Assembly: GCA_963836665.1 (NCBI GenBank)
Contig: CAWIKL010000002.1
Span: forward strand, 496,001-560,000
Reading direction: 5' to 3'
Source of the DNA: JAICSD01 sp963836665
Lineage (GTDB): Bacteria; Acidobacteriota; Vicinamibacteria; Vicinamibacterales; 2-12-FULL-66-21
DNA: 64,000 bases
The first letter of the stretch is position 1. Each line of letters starts with the position of its first letter. A model generated the notes under the pieces. The model was not told the DNA's origin. It searched no databases and saw nothing but the letters and a program-made list of their open reading frames with translations. Below, one piece after another: positions 1-8,462 of this stretch. The translations under genes and the position numbers were made by a program.

Positions 1-383
1 CGCCGCTCCGGTACGAGAATGCCCTCGCGCGTGAGGGGATGCTGCACGTCGAGGGCGCGCGGCAGCGGCTCGCCGGCGATCGCACGCGCGAACAGCGCCA
101 CTGTTTCCGGAGACTCGCAGCGCCCTTCGACGATGCAATCGACACCGAGAGCGTTCCACGAATCCACGCCCGCGGGCATGTAGCGCGCGGTCCCGTCTTC
201 GGCGTATTCGAGGTTGCGCCACGTCGGGTACTTGCGATTGAGAATGCCCTCGAGCCAGACCGGCAGCGAAGCCATACTCATCTGGATGAAGTACCCGGCG
301 TGGTCGATCGTTTCGGTCAGAGGCGCGGTGAGCACGATCAGCGCGCCGGTGCCAGAGCGCGAACGGACACTGGCAGGCGTCAT
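1..383 (-). CDS. Partial protein, N-terminal part of a possible B12-binding/radical-SAM protein
   Basis: Reading leftward from the ATG at 381-383, an open frame runs off the window edge for about 127 residues without a stop. It begins MTPASVRSRSGTGALIVLTA and continues with hydrophobic, conserved-looking sequence (AGYFIQMSMASLPVWLEGI, then YMPAGVDSW). From memory this resembles the start of large B12-binding/radical-SAM proteins seen in acidobacteria, but no CxxxCxxC cluster motif lies within the visible part, so the family call is weak. It is divergent from the DoxX gene, with a palindrome between them. The plus-strand frames over the same bases are arginine-rich and look like shadows. Confidence 0.45.
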   Translation of the reverse strand, partial: MTPASVRSRSGTGALIVLTAPLTETIDHAGYFIQMSMASLPVWLEGILNRKYPTWRNLEYAEDGTARYMPAGVDSWNALGVDCIVEGRCESPETVALFARAIAGEPLPRALDVQHPLTREGILVPER

Positions 384-392
384 GGTGCAATT

Positions 393-422
393 CCTAGCTC
401 GGCCGGTTACGGCCAAGCTAGG
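393..422. promoter_or_regulatory. Near-perfect palindrome between divergent genes
   Basis: Two 12-base arms (393-404 and 411-422) are complementary except at one position and are separated by GGTTAC. The palindrome sits between the divergent starts at 383 and 462, a typical place for an operator shared by both genes. A transcript hairpin is the alternative. Confidence 0.4.
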
Positions 423-461
423 CGTTTTCGGCAGCGACGGTAACGGCCGTACACTCGCAGC

Positions 462-824
462 ATGTTCGACCGAGTTGCCGGATATGCCTACCCCTTGATG
501 CGCGTCGTCTTCGGGTTCTTGTTCCTCTGTCACGGGCTGCAGAAATTCGGCCTGTTCGGCGGCCGCTTCGTCCCGCTGTTCTCGCGGCTCGGCGCGGCGG
601 CGGTCATCGAAGTCGTCTGCGGTCCGCTGATCGCGGTCGGCGCCTTCACCCATATCGCGGCATTTGTCGCCAGCGGCGAAATGGCGTTCGCCTATTTCCT
701 CCAGCACGCTCCACGCAGTCTGTGGCCGATCCAGAACATGGGTGAACCGGCCGTGCTTTTCTGTTTTGCGTTTCTCTACATCGCCGCACGGGGCGCGGGG
801 CGGTTTGGATTCGACAAGTCCTGA
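462..824 (+). CDS. DoxX family membrane protein
   Basis: A 120-residue hydrophobic protein with four predicted membrane segments. The start (MFDRVAGYAYPLMRVVFG) followed by HGLQKFGLFGG matches the DoxX pattern, as do the later EVVCGPLIAVG and the central FAYFLQHAPR. DoxX proteins are small quinone- or redox-associated inner-membrane proteins of poorly defined role. Length is normal for the family. The gene is monocistronic, divergent from the partial gene upstream, and followed by the tRNA-Arg repeat region. Confidence 0.85.
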   Translation: MFDRVAGYAYPLMRVVFGFLFLCHGLQKFGLFGGRFVPLFSRLGAAAVIEVVCGPLIAVGAFTHIAAFVASGEMAFAYFLQHAPRSLWPIQNMGEPAVLFCFAFLYIAARGAGRFGFDKS

Positions 825-898
825 TCGCGACAGCGCATGCGCCCGAGGCCTGAGGTCGGCATCTCTGGGGTCCGGCATTTGGCGTACCATGGGGTCAC

Positions 899-940
899 GC
901 GCCTGTAGCTCATCTGGATAGAACAGCTTCTAATGCAAGG
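899..940 (+). pseudogene. Decayed 5' copy of tRNA-Arg(TCT), repeat unit 1
   Basis: The bases starting GCGCCTGTAGCTCA match the acceptor and D-arm of the intact tRNA at 1147, and the anticodon loop CTTCTAA is retained. The anticodon stem no longer pairs and the T-arm is missing. The preceding GGGGTCAC is shared with the intact copy, so this is part of a tandem duplication. Confidence 0.7.
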
Positions 941-950
941 GCGCATCGGT

Positions 951-1125
951 GGTGCATTAGGGGTGCGGCGTTTTGGTACGATGTTTCGAACGCGCCCGTA
1001 GCTCAGTTGAATAGAGCACCGCCCTTCTAAGGCAAGGCCCTTCGATTCGCCGAGCGGACTTTCGGTGAAAAACGCCGAATCTCAAGGGGCCGCCGGTTCT
1101 GAGGGTGCATTAGGGGTGCGGCGTT
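951..1125. repeat. Tandem duplication of the tRNA-Arg flank
   Basis: The 22-base sequence at 951-972 recurs exactly at 1104-1125, each time upstream of a tRNA-Arg-like sequence. Unit length is therefore about 153 bases. Together with the copy at 899 this describes three tandem units of which only the last encodes a complete tRNA. Confidence 0.8.
992..1056 (+). pseudogene. Decayed copy of tRNA-Arg(TCT), repeat unit 2
   Basis: GCGCCCGTAGCTCAGTTG matches the intact gene exactly in the acceptor and D-arm. The anticodon loop CTTCTAA survives, but the anticodon stem, the T-arm (TTCGATTC) and the 3' acceptor are degraded. It is preceded by a flank (951-972) that recurs at 1104-1125 before the intact copy. 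Confidence 0.75.
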
Positions 1126-1146
1126 CGTCGGTACTATTGGGGTCAC

Positions 1147-1223
1147 GCGCCCGTAGCTCAGTTGGATAGAGCACGAGACTTCTAATCTCGGGGCCGCAGG
1201 TTCGAGTCCTGCCGGGCGCGCCA
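1147..1223 (+). tRNA. tRNA-Arg (anticodon TCT)
   Basis: A full cloverleaf can be drawn. The acceptor stem GCGCCCG pairs with CGGGCGC. The D-arm is TAGCTCAGTTGGATAGAGC, the anticodon arm CGAGA-CTTCTAA-TCTCG has anticodon TCT, and the T-arm is GCAGG-TTCGAGT-CCTGC. The discriminator is G and CCA is encoded. It is the only intact member of a three-copy tandem array. The IS1595 remnant begins less than 100 bases downstream, which fits the common use of tRNA genes as insertion points. Confidence 0.95.
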
Positions 1224-1310
1224 CTCATCACCGGCTGCGCTACGCGATGAGCGTTGAGCCGATCGCGTCGAAGCTGGCCGCGTGTGCCGAGAAGCCGTGC
1301 GGCGTGGTCG

Positions 1311-1600
1311 AAGTTGGACGAGACGTACGTGGGCGGCAAGCGCCGTCTCAAGCTCGGGCGCCCCGGCCCGGAGGCGCAGAACAAGACGCCTGTGGTGGTG
1401 CTGAGCGAGCGCGGCCGCGTGCGCTCCTTCCAGATCCAGCGCATCGCGTCGGACAAGGTACAGGACGCGATCCGCGAGATGGTCGATCCGTCCTCGCACA
1501 TGATGTCCGACGAACAAAACGTCTACCACAGCCTCGATCTGGGCTTCGCCGGCCACGATGCGGGTAACCCACTCAAAGACAGTCGCGAAATCGACTCTAT
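1311..1600 (+). pseudogene. IS1595-family transposase remnant
   Basis: Residues reading SKLDETYVGGKRR, then KTPVVVLSERGRVRSF and SHMMSDEQNVYHSL are characteristic of the central DDE domain of IS1595 transposases. They include the first catalytic Asp region (LDETYVGG) and the second (MMSDE). The match starts abruptly with no N-terminal zinc ribbon, and near 1560 it moves to another frame, where VTHSK follows. It is a truncated, frameshifted relic next to the tRNA. Confidence 0.75.
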
Positions 1601-2067
1601 CCAGATCTCAGCCCGTTCCGGGATCGTGCCTACGACGCAGTTCCACAAGGTCTTCCCACGCGATCGATGTAACCCGACAGAATCTTATCGATGGTCTCTC
1701 GGGCCGTTTTCAAGACCGCCGAAGCGGTCAACCCCCGGTTGTCCGCCTCGCGCCGCAGCACCGTTCAACGAAATATTGCACCGCGGCGGTACCAATCAGT
1801 TGATCGTCTCGGCGTAAGGTTGTTCGATCTTCCTCGCGACCAAGGCGTCATTTGGAGACTCTGACCGCACGAGGGGCCGCATGAACGTAGTCCGCAGTAA
1901 TTCCATCAAACCTCTTGCCGTCTCGCCACTCGCGTTTGCGTCAACTGCCGACGCCACTCGGTACTCCGGTCCGGCAACCCTGTTACCCGAACGCACCACC
2001 GCGCGACTTGGCGTAGTCTCACCTCCCCGTCGCCGTCGCGTCGCAGCCGCGTAGATTAGGAGAAAGC
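1601..2067. other. Intergenic stretch, no gene recognised
   Basis: After the transposase relic no frame shows a recognisable protein. A good ribosome binding site (AGGAG near 2059) at the right edge serves the redoxin-like gene at 2068. Confidence 0.5.
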
Positions 2068-2712
2068 GTGACAGCTGAACTGACCAAACACCATTACCGT
2101 CCAGCCGTCGATTTAGGGTTCCTGGTATTTGCCGCAATGCTTACGGCCTCGCTGGTCTTGAACGTACGGCTCGGACTAGCCAGAGGGGGCAAAGCTGCCA
2201 TCTTCGAAGCCGACGGACTCGCAACGGATACGCATGTGCCTGTGATGGTCGTATCAGGGTCAGGCATGCCTGCTCGGCCGCTCACATTCTCCCGCGATAC
2301 CTTGCTCTACGTCTTCTCGCCGAACTGCGAATCGTCTAAAGCGAACTACTCAAATCTGCTAACGATCGCGGCAGCGACTCATACCAAATATGACATCGTT
2401 GGTCTATATCTGACACCAAACGACACTGATGCGGACGTCCGGATCTATTCGATGAGTCATCCATTCCCTGGAACGCTACTCAGGTTTGACGCTAATAAGG
2501 CGGCTCTTTCAGCTGAGCTGTTAAGGCGTATCGGCACGACGCCTCAGCTACTCGTCGTCGCCTCTGGCGGTCTAATACGTCGCTCTTGGTCAGGCGCCTT
2601 ATTTGGTCGCCGACAGAGGGAAGTCGAACAGTTCTTTGGCTTTGCACTTCCAGGTGCTAAGTTGGTCGGCGGCCTGGCGAGCGAACCGTCACGACAAGCC
2701 GTGACACGATAA
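2068..2712 (+). CDS. Membrane-anchored redoxin-like protein, paralogue 1
   Basis: A 214-residue protein starting at a GTG preceded by TAGGAGAAA. Residues 15-35 form a single N-terminal membrane segment (LGFLVFAAMLTASLVLNVRL). The rest is a likely periplasmic thioredoxin-fold domain: TLLYVFSPNCESSKANY places a lone cysteine where redoxins such as MauD or AhpC/TSA-type proteins carry theirs, and TTPQLLVVASGGLIRRSW resembles the cis-Pro strand region. The usual CxxC pair is reduced to CxxS. It is followed about 290 bases later by a paralogue (3003) with the same layout. Function is unknown; a thiol-transfer or methylamine-utilisation-type maturation role is only an inference. Confidence 0.6.
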   Translation: MTAELTKHHYRPAVDLGFLVFAAMLTASLVLNVRLGLARGGKAAIFEADGLATDTHVPVMVVSGSGMPARPLTFSRDTLLYVFSPNCESSKANYSNLLTIAAATHTKYDIVGLYLTPNDTDADVRIYSMSHPFPGTLLRFDANKAALSAELLRRIGTTPQLLVVASGGLIRRSWSGALFGRRQREVEQFFGFALPGAKLVGGLASEPSRQAVTR

Positions 2713-3002
2713 ATACTCACAATGCGAATTTCTTGCTGCGCGGCGGCCTGTGCGCGAATTCCTTATCTGGTACCGTCATGGGCCTTCCCACCGTTGTTGC
2801 AGTCGGCGGCCATACCTGCTCGACTAGCCGAGGTCAGGGAGCCTGAATCCCGGACGTTGCCACAGCGAGTTGGACTAGCACTTTATGGCGGATTGATCGT
2901 GGTCGATAAACGTGCCGCCGTCGCTGGCTCGGCAGTCGCCGGACGGCAGCGTGTATAACGATTCCGTTTGCTGTCTGAGGTATTCACGGATTGGAGTACA
3001 TC

Positions 3003-3644
3003 GTGACGAAAGCGCTAATGAGAGTTCTTCTCCCATCCGTGGATCTGGGCCCCTTGGCACTCATCGCAGTCTTGGCCGCGTCACTGACGCTAAATGTCCG
3101 ACTGGGGCTAACCGCAAGAGCACAACCACCAGTATTTGTCGAAACCGGGTTTCGCGCGGGAACGTGGATCCCAAGTGTAACGGTGTCTGCTCCCGGCGAG
3201 CAGAAGCGACTGTTGACATTCGATCGGAATACCCTTCTTTACATTTTCTCTCCATCGTGCGAGTGGTCCAGAGCGGACTATCAGAATCTACAGACCATTC
3301 TTAAGGTTGCAGGAACGAACTACGACGTACTCGGCATTTACGCACGACCACACACGTCAGACGCTGATGTGTCTGCATATCTCACCACTCACCCGTTTCC
3401 TGGAGAAGTCTTGGGTGTCGATTTGACGACACCAATGGTGGCTGGCGACACTGCTCAGCGATTCTCCTCGACACCTCAGCTCCTGGTAATCTCTCGTGGT
3501 GGCCTCATTCGTCGCGCGTGGTCCGGAGCGTTGTTCGATGACCGACAAGAAGAGGCCGAGGGCTACTTCGGCGTGAGGCTCCCAGGCGCGCACCTGGTCG
3601 CTGGTGTGGCACCTCCTGATGCGTCAGGTCTGCCGGCGCGCTAA
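3003..3644 (+). CDS. Membrane-anchored redoxin-like protein, paralogue 2
   Basis: A paralogue of the gene at 2068: same length, an N-terminal membrane segment (LGPLALIAVLAASLTLNVRL), TLLYIFSPSCEWSRADY with a single Cys in the redoxin position, and TPQLLVISRGGLIRRAWSGALF. The GTG at 3003 is preferred over the upstream TTG at 2991 because GGAG lies six bases before it and the resulting N-terminus matches the paralogue's length. Tandem duplication with strong conservation of the redoxin and C-terminal strands suggests both copies are under selection. Confidence 0.6.
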   Translation: MTKALMRVLLPSVDLGPLALIAVLAASLTLNVRLGLTARAQPPVFVETGFRAGTWIPSVTVSAPGEQKRLLTFDRNTLLYIFSPSCEWSRADYQNLQTILKVAGTNYDVLGIYARPHTSDADVSAYLTTHPFPGEVLGVDLTTPMVAGDTAQRFSSTPQLLVISRGGLIRRAWSGALFDDRQEEAEGYFGVRLPGAHLVAGVAPPDASGLPAR

Positions 3645-3912
3645 CGGTGCAGTCATTCCCCGAACTAACAAGGCGTCTTTTCGGCAACTAAGCCGAGCGA
3701 CGACCGTGCTCAAGCTGTCACGTGCTCGAGAGCGACAGCGGCAAGGGGTGTATGCATCAGACACGAACATGCTGATTGTTGACATCCGTCGCTCGCGGCG
3801 CTATAAGGCCCATAAGCACTCGGCTCTGTTACCGCCAGCGGCACTCTTAGTTCAACGGTTCGATCGTCGTCGTTGAGACCTGCTGGAGACCGTCCGATGA
3901 GGTTGATCTGAT

Positions 3913-4965
3913 TTGGGGTCAACGATCCGCGATCTGACGCTGCCGGCGACAGACTCGGAGTCCCTCGGAGCTTCTTCGCGGGTGCTCTGGGTAGACGACC
4001 AGCTGGCACACGGTGACGCGCTGTTTCATCTGCTGTATCTCGAGGGAATAACAGTCCACGGGGCGACATCAGGATTTGAAGGGCTGCGGTTGCTGCGGTC
4101 CGAGCGCTTTGACGGTGTCGTTCTCGACCTGCATCTTCCCGATATGAATGGGCTTGACGTTCTTTCGGCCGCACGCGGTGCAGGCCTGTCGGTGCCTGCC
4201 CTCGTGGTAACCGGATTCGGCGACATCGAATCTGCGCTGACGGCCGGGCGTCTGGGCGTTGTAGGATTCAAACGTAAGCCACTGATGCCTGACGATTTGA
4301 TCTGCAGTGTTCGAACTCTTGTCGCTGCGGGGCGCCCAGGGTTGTCCGACGCACCACCGGCATACCAAAGCACTCACTCGGAAGGGCCACCGAATAACTC
4401 CAGCCACGTTCCAGACTTACACTCCGCCACATCCTTGGCTAGGGCATTGGTAGCCGCCAAGGCGGACATCCTTTCATTCGCCGTCTTGTCAGAGCTGCTG
4501 CGCGCAGTTGTGTTAACCGGCGAGGATAAGTGCTCTCACTCTCTCGCACAGGACCCAACGGCGGCCATCCAGCGACTGTCCATTCAGCTTCGTTACGCGA
4601 CGCGTTCTCAGTGCTTAGTTGCGCTCGACGTTGTCGCGCGCACCGTCGCCCACCGTCGGCGCCCAACTGCGTCCGACGTTGCTCGCGAACTGGGTTTCGC
4701 GGTTGACAGATTCGAGCACGAGCTCAAGGTCGAGAGCGGCAAGACCTTTGCCGAATGGCGCTCAATGATAGCAATAATGCTTGCCGTCCACCAGCTTGCC
4801 TCATCGTGCGACTACGTGTCGCAGATTGCGTACACCGTCGGATTTGACCATCCGTCCCAGTTCGACCGAGAGTTCCGACGAATGCTGTGCATGAGTCCGC
4901 GCGCTTTCAGGTCTCTGCTGAGCGAAGACGTCCCGGTTGCCGGGTTAGATGATCCGTGCCGATAG
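3913..4965 (+). CDS. Response regulator with receiver and AraC-type DNA-binding domain
   Basis: Residues about 23-140 form a receiver domain: acidic pair D28-D29 (VLWVDDQ), phospho-acceptor D72 (VVLDLHLPDMNG), VVTGFGD, and the conserved Lys in VGFKRKP. The C-terminal ~100 residues are an AraC-type double helix-turn-helix ending QIAYTVGFDHPSQFDREFRRMLCMSPRAFR. It is a cytoplasmic transcription factor probably controlled by a histidine kinase not in this window. The ORF opens with TTG at 3913 without a clear ribosome site; an internal start cannot be excluded. No cognate operon is obvious, although it sits between the redoxin pair and a membrane protein gene. Confidence 0.8.
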   Translation: MGSTIRDLTLPATDSESLGASSRVLWVDDQLAHGDALFHLLYLEGITVHGATSGFEGLRLLRSERFDGVVLDLHLPDMNGLDVLSAARGAGLSVPALVVTGFGDIESALTAGRLGVVGFKRKPLMPDDLICSVRTLVAAGRPGLSDAPPAYQSTHSEGPPNNSSHVPDLHSATSLARALVAAKADILSFAVLSELLRAVVLTGEDKCSHSLAQDPTAAIQRLSIQLRYATRSQCLVALDVVARTVAHRRRPTASDVARELGFAVDRFEHELKVESGKTFAEWRSMIAIMLAVHQLASSCDYVSQIAYTVGFDHPSQFDREFRRMLCMSPRAFRSLLSEDVPVAGLDDPCR

Positions 4966-5009
4966 TGTCATGATACGGTAGCAAATAACCGACGGTGGCT
5001 GGCGGCAGC

Positions 5010-6860
5010 CTACCGATCGGTGCCGACATACGGGGTAAGGCGAGGTGGCATCGAATCCGCCTCAAGCAACCATACTTCCCGATTCGCAAATAGCTGCGTT
5101 AGCAACTGATTATGCGTCGGGCCGAGATCTCGGGCCCACATTACTCTTGCACGCCGCACATCCACGTCATTAAAGACCCACTCGAACAACGGGTTGTGAT
5201 CCTCGCTGTAACGCACGAACACTATATTGGGCGATGGCCGCTGTGCCAACATTTTCGCGATGGCTGCCCGCCGCTGACCCCACTCGTCGCGCTCAGGTAC
5301 AAATGCCTGCGCGCCAACGCTGCCATAGCTCTGGACGCCGCGGACGCGATCGACCACGGCAGTGCCAAGAATTACGGCGCTCATAATCGGCACACAGACT
5401 GCAACGGTCCTTGACCACGGTGCAATACGATCGCCGGCGTTTATGTCAGGACAAGATGACTGCGCCGGGTACCAGAGCGTCAGCAGACCGCGCGCTTGCA
5501 GATAGACTACTAGCGGCGCGGCCGGGGCAAAATAGTGCGGCTGAAACCACTTCTCGAGCGTGAGCCCAAAGACTATGAGGCCAGCGCTGCTGCCGATGGC
5601 CGTGCGCCCCCATCGATCTGATCTGGCCCACAGTAGTGCCGTTTGGACTGACGTAACGGCGAGTACCATCGTGCCGCCAATTGGATCATGGCGAATGCCA
5701 TGTTGCGCGAAAGCAGTCAACAGAATGAGAATCACGATCTGAGTGTGCCTTGTCCAGTGCTCTCGGAGTACGGAGGGAAGAACGAGCGGGATGGTTAAGG
5801 CGACGCCACAATAGAATTGCCACCATGCCTTGAGTTTTGTGACGCATCCAGACAGTATTCCTGGCAGTGTTTGTTGCGACTCGTACAGAGTAACCTCGGC
5901 GCCCTCGTAAAACCTTCTCAACATTTCACTGCTATAGGTCTTTGGTGGACGCATTGGTAGGATCGTAAACTGCGGTGCTTCCTGGTATTGACGTTCGTGA
6001 AGTTGATATGGCGACAGCCATGGTGATCCCGTTACACGTGTATTGTAGACAGCGATCGCAGCGATCAGAACGCTAAGGACGACTGGGACCGTCACTAGTA
6101 ACGGGGCCGCCTGCTTTAGTGTTGATCCTTTGTCCTTCACCTCAGCCAGCAGGAGCAATCCGAAAGGAAGTATTACAAAGACGCCTTCGACAGGTCTCGT
6201 TATGCCGATCAACACTATGCCTGTGGCGAGCCAGATAGAATCACGCCAGGACACGGAACGGCTTAGTCGACGCGCACCCCCGAGAAAGAGCGCTCCGCCG
6301 AGCGCTCCGACCATGCCGCCCCAATACGTTTGAGTCCAATAGCTCAAGACGCCGAATTGCAGGACCATCAGGCCGGCGCCGAGTAGGGCGCCTACCGCAC
6401 CAACCCAGGCCCGCAGCATCCAGGCCGTCGCCGCGCAGGCAAGTGAGGCGCTCAACCAGACGCCGGCGATTGGGTGCCCCGTTGTCGCCTGCCCAGCGGC
6501 CAAGAACAGCCCCTGACCTGCGAAGTACTTGGAGGCATACGTTGGCCGGACGAGCACATGGAAGGTCTCGAAAAACTCGGGGAGCGCAGGCGTCGGCATT
6601 GCCAGATTACCAGACGCGAAGGTACGCGACATCAGAAGGTAGCTGAACTCATCATGCATCACCGGAACGGGTTCGTGGGTAAGACAAGCAACCGAGGCGC
6701 AAAGCAGGAAAGTGATCGCCACGATTGCGACCAAAAGAGTGCGGGAACAACGAGCAGCTCTTGTAACCAAGGCGATCAACAACTCCTGAACGGGCCAGCC
6801 ACCCAGTTGGAGGAGCACTCCAGCACCGACGGCGATGGCCGTAATGGCGGCCGACATCAT
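5010..6860 (-). CDS. Multi-pass membrane protein, glycosyltransferase-like (GT-C/PMT-like)
   Basis: A 616-residue protein with about ten hydrophobic segments. The first periplasmic loop carries MHDEFSYLLMSRTFASG, matching the acidic D-E motif that GT-C glycosyltransferases (ArnT/PMT type) use after membrane helix 1. YASKYFAGQGLFLAAGQ and SYWTQTYWGGMVGALGGALFLGG follow. Proteins of this layout are common in acidobacteria and are annotated only as glycosyltransferase-like. A hydrophilic C-terminal domain follows the last helix. It converges with the regulator at 4965 (44-base gap). Substrate unknown. Confidence 0.65.
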   Translation of the reverse strand: MMSAAITAIAVGAGVLLQLGGWPVQELLIALVTRAARCSRTLLVAIVAITFLLCASVACLTHEPVPVMHDEFSYLLMSRTFASGNLAMPTPALPEFFETFHVLVRPTYASKYFAGQGLFLAAGQATTGHPIAGVWLSASLACAATAWMLRAWVGAVGALLGAGLMVLQFGVLSYWTQTYWGGMVGALGGALFLGGARRLSRSVSWRDSIWLATGIVLIGITRPVEGVFVILPFGLLLLAEVKDKGSTLKQAAPLLVTVPVVLSVLIAAIAVYNTRVTGSPWLSPYQLHERQYQEAPQFTILPMRPPKTYSSEMLRRFYEGAEVTLYESQQTLPGILSGCVTKLKAWWQFYCGVALTIPLVLPSVLREHWTRHTQIVILILLTAFAQHGIRHDPIGGTMVLAVTSVQTALLWARSDRWGRTAIGSSAGLIVFGLTLEKWFQPHYFAPAAPLVVYLQARGLLTLWYPAQSSCPDINAGDRIAPWSRTVAVCVPIMSAVILGTAVVDRVRGVQSYGSVGAQAFVPERDEWGQRRAAIAKMLAQRPSPNIVFVRYSEDHNPLFEWVFNDVDVRRARVMWARDLGPTHNQLLTQLFANREVWLLEADSMPPRLTPYVGTDR

Positions 6861-7173
6861 GACGGTATGCTGCTCAGTCGAGCTGGAGAGAGCGAGAACG
6901 ACTGTGGTCGCGTGTCAGCACATTGCAAGTATCGCGGATATGCGGACCACGATAGTGATGAGGGCATGTTGGGCGGCGCGCCGCCGCAGCTGATTCTGTT
7001 GGGAAGCGGAGGCCCTGGCGAGAGGAGCCTGAGGCGACACAGAGCCACACAGCAATAATGCCGAGCAGTCACTCGCTGACCCCCTGAACCGCTGCGGTCA
7101 CAGATCGACGGCTGGCGTGCCGATTCAATTGGTCGGCAAATCAAACCATCCTGCCGACGCGATCCTGACGCGG
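6861..7173. other. Intergenic stretch, no gene recognised
   Basis: About 310 bases between the start of the membrane protein gene and the stop of the DsbA-like gene. The open frames across it lack any recognisable motif and read like shadows. It should contain the promoter of the leftward gene at 6860. Confidence 0.4.
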
Positions 7174-7902
7174 CTACTTCGTGCTTGCCAGGACCGCATC
7201 GAGCGCCCGACTGAAGTCGGCAGCGCTACGTGCCCCTGAGAGCAAGCCGGCAATCTTCACAAGGCCATCTGGCTGTCTGGTGCCGACCGCAAAGATGGGT
7301 GTCGAGCGGAGTCCCAGTCTACTGGCTTCTTTCAAATCGGCCACCACGCGATCTCGCGCCTGCTCGCGGGCTGCACATGCTGAAAGTGCGGAACTGTCAC
7401 TGACCACACCTTGGACCAGGGCCACGGCTTGCCCTCGTGCCAGGGCCTGCTGGTTTTGGTAAAGGGTATCGTGCGCTTCCCAAAACCGACCCTGACGTCG
7501 GGCGCACTCAGCGACTTCCGCGGCTCTTAACGCCTCCGGATGGACCTGCGCAAGCGGGAGATGACGGAATGCCCACGTCACAAGCCCGGTGTTGACGTAC
7601 TTCGCAATAAGTTCTTGTTGCGGGCCAGTGGCGAATCGAGCGCAGAATGGGCACTCGAAGTCTGCGAACTCTACAACGACCACCTTGGCTGCTGAGCTAC
7701 CTTTCGTCGGCACATCGCTGAGGGACATTGTCAAGCCCTGGACATTGCGTACGGCATCGGCCGACGATGCCACCTTAGGAGCGGACCCAAACCATACGCC
7801 GAGAGCAACAGCGCCGATAACGACAGCCGTCAAGGCACTCTGTGCGAGCGCTGACGGTTGCTTGGGGTCATCTGAAGCCTTCGAGTCGTCTGCCATCGCC
7901 AT
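7174..7902 (-). CDS. DsbA-family thiol:disulfide oxidoreductase, membrane-anchored
   Basis: A 242-residue protein. After a charged start, one membrane segment (about residues 22-45) is followed by a DsbA/Thioredoxin_4 domain: VVVEFADFECPFCARFATGPQ contains the active-site CPFC. VTWAFRHLPLAQVHPEALRAAE and the helical insert RQGRFWEAHDTLYQNQ are typical of the family, and STPIFAVGTRQ is the cis-Pro region. It likely acts on exported cysteine proteins outside the cytoplasmic membrane. Two eight-cysteine secreted peptides are encoded 6-7 kb away, a possible but unproven substrate link. Confidence 0.85.
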   Translation of the reverse strand: MAMADDSKASDDPKQPSALAQSALTAVVIGAVALGVWFGSAPKVASSADAVRNVQGLTMSLSDVPTKGSSAAKVVVVEFADFECPFCARFATGPQQELIAKYVNTGLVTWAFRHLPLAQVHPEALRAAEVAECARRQGRFWEAHDTLYQNQQALARGQAVALVQGVVSDSSALSACAAREQARDRVVADLKEASRLGLRSTPIFAVGTRQPDGLVKIAGLLSGARSAADFSRALDAVLASTK

Positions 7903-8029
7903 ACGGTGCCCCGTTCAATAAAGAGTCTAATATCGTGTCGCGTTCTCCGGGCGGACGGTCGCTGACAAATGGTCAGATTTCGTTCACACACGCCAGAGGC
8001 AGGGGAACAATGGTTGTTGTGTTTGAGAA

Positions 8030-8275
8030 TCACTGACGAAAGCGTTCATCCTCATGCGCCGCCCGCGATCGTGGGGTTCCACCACCTCGCTCAGTCAACG
8101 CTGACGGTACCGAAGCGGTACTACCGTCCCCCGCCGACCTTTCATGGACCCGCATCGCGGCCCTGATCAGCCGGCGCACCAGGGTTGCCATAGTCTCCTC
8201 AGAGCTGCCGGCCATTCGCGTGAGAAACGCGTACTCTGAGGCGGTGATGCGGACGTGCAACTGATGTCGTCTCAT
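8030..8275 (-). CDS. Small ribbon-helix-helix-like protein
   Basis: An 81-residue protein starting MRRHQLHVRITASEYAFL, a strand followed by helices (TMATLVRRLIRAAMRVHE), compatible with a CopG/Arc-type ribbon-helix-helix domain. The C-terminal third is polar and probably disordered. Such proteins are DNA-binding repressors or antitoxin-like. No partner toxin is visible beside it. The family call rests on the pattern alone. Confidence 0.45.
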   Translation of the reverse strand: MRRHQLHVRITASEYAFLTRMAGSSEETMATLVRRLIRAAMRVHERSAGDGSTASVPSALTERGGGTPRSRAAHEDERFRQ

Positions 8276-8462
8276 CGGTTACAGGCCTCCCTCGTTATCG
8301 GCCTCCGATATCGCGTCAGCAATACTACAGTCGTCCCACGTACCTACGCCATGAATTGCTGAACACCAGCTGTTAATGAAGGGCCTCCGCGATCTGAATC
8401 CCGACTGCGGTGCTATGTTGGTGCTCTCACCGACTCTCGAACTCAGCTAGAGACGTCCATTT

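Noticed and set aside
6474..7058. Plus-strand frame upstream of the DsbA-like gene
   Set aside because: Overlaps the N-terminal part of the membrane protein on the opposite strand; Arg/Gln-rich and without motifs.
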